Shown: positions 61,064 to 64,000 of the stretch, in pieces
How positions within the stretch are numbered: position 1 is the first letter of the stretch
Layout: every line of letters begins with the position of its first letter
Assembly (NCBI RefSeq): GCF_000012485.1
Contig: NC_007512.1
Coordinates: forward strand, 931,001 to 995,000
DNA length: 64,000 bases
Direction: 5' to 3'
Source of the DNA: Pelodictyon luteolum DSM 273
GTDB lineage: Bacteria; Bacteroidota; Chlorobiia; Chlorobiales; Chlorobiaceae
Notes under the pieces: generated by a model
What the model saw: only the letters and a program-made list of their open reading frames with translations
Told to the model about the DNA's origin: nothing
Database searches by the model: none
Program-made: the position numbers and the translations under genes

Positions 61064-62515
61064 CTACTCCTGGCTGGTCAGGCTTTCAAGCGGGTTCTTC
61101 GCCGCTTCCGCTTTCTTCTCCGGCTGGACCATGCGGTATCCTTTCTCCATCGACGGGGCGCTGCCCTTGCCGAGCACGGCACTGCAGATCTGGTTGGTGT
61201 GCCAGACATCCATGTACAGGTCAAGGTACTGCTCCAGTGACTCCTTCAACGGGGAACAGTAATCAAGGCCGCCTTCGCCGAACTGCTGCACCCGCATCCG
61301 CTTGTTGACGCATCCGCCTCCGCAGACCGGGAACACCTTGCACTCCAGGCACTCGCTGTCGCTGTGGGGGTCGGTGCCGATGGTGTAGCGGGTGAGAAGC
61401 TCGGGGCTGGTGAGGAACGGCTCCTCATGCACCGAGCCGATGACCATATCCTGTTTTCCGACATCTTCCCAGCATTTGTAGAGTTCGCCTTTCGGGCCGA
61501 CCACATAGCCCTGATGGCTGGTGGCGATGCAGGTGTTGTGGGCGCCGCTGCCGGGATAGAACCCGCCGCGCGGGGTGATGCCATCCTTCCTGTACCCGTC
61601 GAACTGGAAAGTGCTCCAGTCGCTGTTGCAGATGCCGCACTGCTGGTCGTAGTCATGGCCCTCAAAGGTGTTCACGTGACCGGGATAGACGGAGAGGTTC
61701 CTGCCCTTGTACCGCCGGAGGAGCTCTTTGTGCAGGGTTACGTATTCATGGCGGTTGGTCTTGTCGACGTTTACGCGCACAGCGCATTGCCCCTTCCATG
61801 ACGAGTCCATCAGGATGTCGATGTTGTGGAGGATCTGCTCATAGGTGGCCCCGCCGTTGCGGAGCGTGCGGCGCTGGTTGTGGGTCTGTTCGCTGCCGTC
61901 GAGGGTGATCTGGACGCTGGTGATCCGGAGGTCGTCGAGCCGCTCGATTTTCGCCTGGTCAAGCAGGTAGCCGTTCGTGATGATGCCGGCATCAGCGTAG
62001 TCAGGGAAGGCTTCGATGAACTTTTCGGTAAGGGTCTCGATGACGCTGAAGGCGAGCGTCGGCTCGCCGCCGTACCAGCTTACCGAGAGGTGTCTTGCAT
62101 CGTTGTGTTTTTTGATGAACGCGATGAGTGCCTCAATCGTCCCATTGTCCATCACGGTGGCGTCACTCTGGCTGTGCTCGAAACAGTACGGGCAGGCGAA
62201 GTTGCAGGCGAGCGTCGGGCAGATGGTCAGGCCGACATAGCCTGTGCTGAAGCAGGCTGCGTTGCGCTGGTAGCCAAGCTCCATCAGCTTGAGCTTTTCC
62301 TCACTCGGTTCAGCAAGGAATCCGTGCTCTTCGAGGGCGGTGATGAATCCCCCGTCAATCAATGGTTCAGCAGCCGGAAGTCCGTTCCGGAGTGACTGGG
62401 CCGCACTTTTGTGCGGTTCGTCGAGCTCGAGCATGATGCCTGTAAGCGTGTTGTGCAGGAACCAGCCGTAGCGTTCGCTGCGGAACAGGGTGTTATAGCG
62501 TGACCAGGGTTTCAT
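61064..62515 (-). CDS. Radical SAM-SPASM RiPP maturase
   Basis: A 483-residue enzyme. N-terminal RRE-like region (SRYNTLFRSERYGWFLHNT), then radical SAM core with ACNFACPYCFEHS (CxxxCxxC for the 4Fe-4S cluster), GGEPTLAFS and ITLDGSEQTHN. The SPASM end is Cys-rich: CNSDWSTFQFDGYRKD, CLECKVFPVCGGGCVNKR, which hold two auxiliary clusters. It would install thioether or C-C links in the Nif11 precursor cores at 55643-60086. Divergent from the HlyD gene; the 112-base gap is AT-rich and probably carries both promoters. Confidence 0.88.
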   Translation of the reverse strand: MKPWSRYNTLFRSERYGWFLHNTLTGIMLELDEPHKSAAQSLRNGLPAAEPLIDGGFITALEEHGFLAEPSEEKLKLMELGYQRNAACFSTGYVGLTICPTLACNFACPYCFEHSQSDATVMDNGTIEALIAFIKKHNDARHLSVSWYGGEPTLAFSVIETLTEKFIEAFPDYADAGIITNGYLLDQAKIERLDDLRITSVQITLDGSEQTHNQRRTLRNGGATYEQILHNIDILMDSSWKGQCAVRVNVDKTNRHEYVTLHKELLRRYKGRNLSVYPGHVNTFEGHDYDQQCGICNSDWSTFQFDGYRKDGITPRGGFYPGSGAHNTCIATSHQGYVVGPKGELYKCWEDVGKQDMVIGSVHEEPFLTSPELLTRYTIGTDPHSDSECLECKVFPVCGGGCVNKRMRVQQFGEGGLDYCSPLKESLEQYLDLYMDVWHTNQICSAVLGKGSAPSMEKGYRMVQPEKKAEAAKNPLESLTSQE

Positions 62516-62627
62516 GGCCTCATGGGGGAAAGGAGATTAACATTTTTTTCAGCCTGTTATATAGTCATAAATTCAGTATTATCACACGGTAATGAACACT
62601 TGCCCCGTGCATCCAGACTGACCCCCC

Positions 62628-63746
62628 ATGGCAGTAGAATTCCGTAAGGAAGCCCTCAAAAAGCTCAGTTCGCCCGATGACCTCGACCGCCTGATGCCGG
62701 TGACGGACCGCAGGGGGTGGATAGCCCTTGCCGCCGTTGGCGTCTTCATCGCTTCAGCCGTTGCCTGGGGCATACTCGGGGCGATTTCCACCTCGGTCGA
62801 CGGAAAGGGGATCACCATGGCCACCGGCGCCATCCGCACCATCACGGCCCGTACCGGCGGAGTTGTGTCCGGCTTTACCCTTAAAGGGGGAGAGCCGGTG
62901 CAGATTGGGCAGGTCCTTGCCATCATCGAGCAGCCTGAACTCAAGCAGCTGTTCCTTGAAGCGTTCTCCAAGCATGAGTTCCTGGCCTCCCATCAGGAGG
63001 AGAAGAGCGAGTTCATCAGGCAGCAGATCATCCTGCAGGAAGACAAGGTCGCAAAACTCAGACGTCTGTATGAAGAGGGGCTGGTTGAAAAGGCCCTCCT
63101 GAACGCGACCGAGCGAGACATCATGGATTTGAAGAACAGCCTCTACGCCCTTGATGAAAGCCTTGCTGAAGCAGTCCGCCAGCTTGAAAAGTCCCGGGAA
63201 GACTACAAATGGCGTTCCGCCCTCATGGCCCCGTTCAGCGGCATAGTCACCGAAGTGCTTGCCGGAAACGGCGATCAGGTTGCCGCAGGGCAACATATCC
63301 TCCAGATCGAACCCATCGGTGAGGGAACGGAAGAGTCTCTCCGCCTTGACCTCTATGTCGCTTCAGGCGATGCCAAGAAAGTCCGTACCGGCATGCTGGC
63401 CTATATCTCACCCTCTACCGTCAAGCCTGAGCAGTACGGGTATATCGTCGGCCGTGTTTACTCGGTGAGCGACTATCCCGTCTCTGTGGAAGCCATCGCC
63501 ACGGACATCAAAAACCAGCAGCTGGCAGCCGATTTCGCAAAGACGAGCCCTCCCTACAAGGTAAAGGTGCAGCTGCTCCGCGACCGGAGCACCCCGAGCG
63601 GCTACCGGTGGACATCGGGCAAGGGGGCGAACACGACCATCACCTCCGGCATGCTCTGCGGCGGCAAGATCATAGTGGAGGAGAAACGCCCTGTGGAACT
63701 GGTGGTTCCCCTGCTGAAGAAGTTCGTATCCGGCGAAGGCAGCTAA
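62628..63746 (+). CDS. NHLP/NHLM-type HlyD membrane-fusion exporter protein
   Basis: A 372-residue adaptor. A membrane helix near residues 28-52 (WIALAAVGVFIASAVAWGIL) follows the conserved lead FRKEALKKLSSPDDLDRLMP that is typical of NHLP bacteriocin secretion proteins. A biotinyl-lipoyl-like hairpin domain (GGVVSGFTLKGGEPVQIGQV), a coiled-coil arm and the C-terminal barrel (LMAPFSGIVTEVLAGNGDQV) complete it. It would carry Nif11 leader-cleaved peptides through the envelope with an ABC peptidase and a TolC channel, the latter starting at 63782. Confidence 0.88.
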   Translation: MAVEFRKEALKKLSSPDDLDRLMPVTDRRGWIALAAVGVFIASAVAWGILGAISTSVDGKGITMATGAIRTITARTGGVVSGFTLKGGEPVQIGQVLAIIEQPELKQLFLEAFSKHEFLASHQEEKSEFIRQQIILQEDKVAKLRRLYEEGLVEKALLNATERDIMDLKNSLYALDESLAEAVRQLEKSREDYKWRSALMAPFSGIVTEVLAGNGDQVAAGQHILQIEPIGEGTEESLRLDLYVASGDAKKVRTGMLAYISPSTVKPEQYGYIVGRVYSVSDYPVSVEAIATDIKNQQLAADFAKTSPPYKVKVQLLRDRSTPSGYRWTSGKGANTTITSGMLCGGKIIVEEKRPVELVVPLLKKFVSGEGS

Positions 63747-63781
63747 CCTCCTAACTTCTCCCATACCAAGGATTCAGGTCT

Positions 63782-64000
63782 ATGCCCCGCATCCCCCAGG
63801 TCATTCAGCTAAAGAGCGCCCTCAGCATAGCCATGCTGGCCGTGTGTATGGCGCTTCTGCCCTTTCCCGCAGCTTCCGTGCAGGCGGGGGAGGGCATCAG
63901 CATGCTGCAGAGCGTCAGGATAGGCCTCGAGCACTCTCCGGCCGTACTGACGGAGCGGCAGGCACTGCGGATCAGCCTGTCCACGCTGGAGGACGCCCGG
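63782..64000 (+). CDS. TolC-like outer membrane efflux protein, partial
   Basis: The first 73 codons of a gene cut by the window end. A signal peptide (SIAMLAVCMALLPFPAASVQ then AGEG) is followed by MLQSVRIGLEHSPAVLTERQ, the usual first helix of TolC/OEP proteins. AAGGAT lies about 10 bases before ATG 63782. It follows HlyD by 35 bases and should be the outer-membrane channel of the peptide exporter. Confidence 0.75.
   Translation, partial: MPRIPQVIQLKSALSIAMLAVCMALLPFPAASVQAGEGISMLQSVRIGLEHSPAVLTERQALRISLSTLEDAR

Noticed and set aside
1-64000. tRNA, rRNA and replication origin
   Set aside because: I looked for CCA-ending cloverleaf genes, rRNA landmarks and DnaA box clusters by eye and saw none I could support.

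Overview
The window looks like the chromosome of a Gram-negative, GC-rich bacterium. My best guess is a green sulfur bacterium of the Chlorobium type, from the mix of bactofilin, di-heme peroxidase, Nif11-type peptides with NHLP export, DUF1566 protein and many toxin-antitoxin and insertion-sequence scars. No rRNA, tRNA or housekeeping marker is present to prove this. The first 3.3 kb is ordinary core sequence (ferredoxin-NADP reductase, cytochrome c peroxidase, bactofilin). Most of the rest is accessory.

3.5-24 kb is a patchwork: a frameshifted acetyltransferase, a 283-bp IS-derived element with intact ends and a target duplication, a phage-type replication and lysis module without structural genes (5.6-8.7 kb), a PLD-helicase defence candidate, an ADP-ribosylglycohydrolase plus an internally deleted second copy, and three toxin-antitoxin loci between 15 and 21.5 kb (two with a broken toxin). 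It also holds a DUF1566 protein with a diversity-element-like C-terminus, three copies of a 140-bp gene fragment, and a decayed CRISPR-like hairpin array between duplicated gene ends.

22-36 kb holds a GIY-YIG protein, an McrBC-like two-gene restriction cassette (24.7-28.9 kb) bracketed by 199-bp direct repeats of the 3' end of its neighbouring WYL regulator, a VWA protein, a trypsin-Sel1 protein and small unknowns. 36-43 kb has a hybrid histidine kinase that has lost its N-terminus, a third intact toxin-antitoxin pair, and debris of transposases, KilA-N/RhuM, SRAP and a second RiPP maturase.

43.6-55.5 kb is the most striking part. It is a co-directional gene run with mostly 4-nt overlaps: an NMT1-like binding protein, a Cache-HAMP-PP2C phosphatase, three proteins built from solute-binding half-domains in circularly permuted order (two fused to polar amino acid permease domains), a GlnQ-type ATPase, a STAS anti-anti-sigma protein, an RsbW-like GHKL protein and an NCS2 nucleobase permease. 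Both the ATPase and the NCS2 permease carry C-terminal tails resembling degenerate GHKL anti-sigma domains. I infer a partner-switching circuit that controls transporters directly; I know of no described system of this form.

55.6-64 kb has three Nif11-type RiPP precursors (one with a premature stop), a Cache sensor next to a Cache-fused pentameric ligand-gated channel-like protein, a reverse transcriptase, a radical SAM-SPASM maturase, an NHLP-type HlyD exporter and the start of a TolC-like gene. Together they form a RiPP production and export locus with IS scars.
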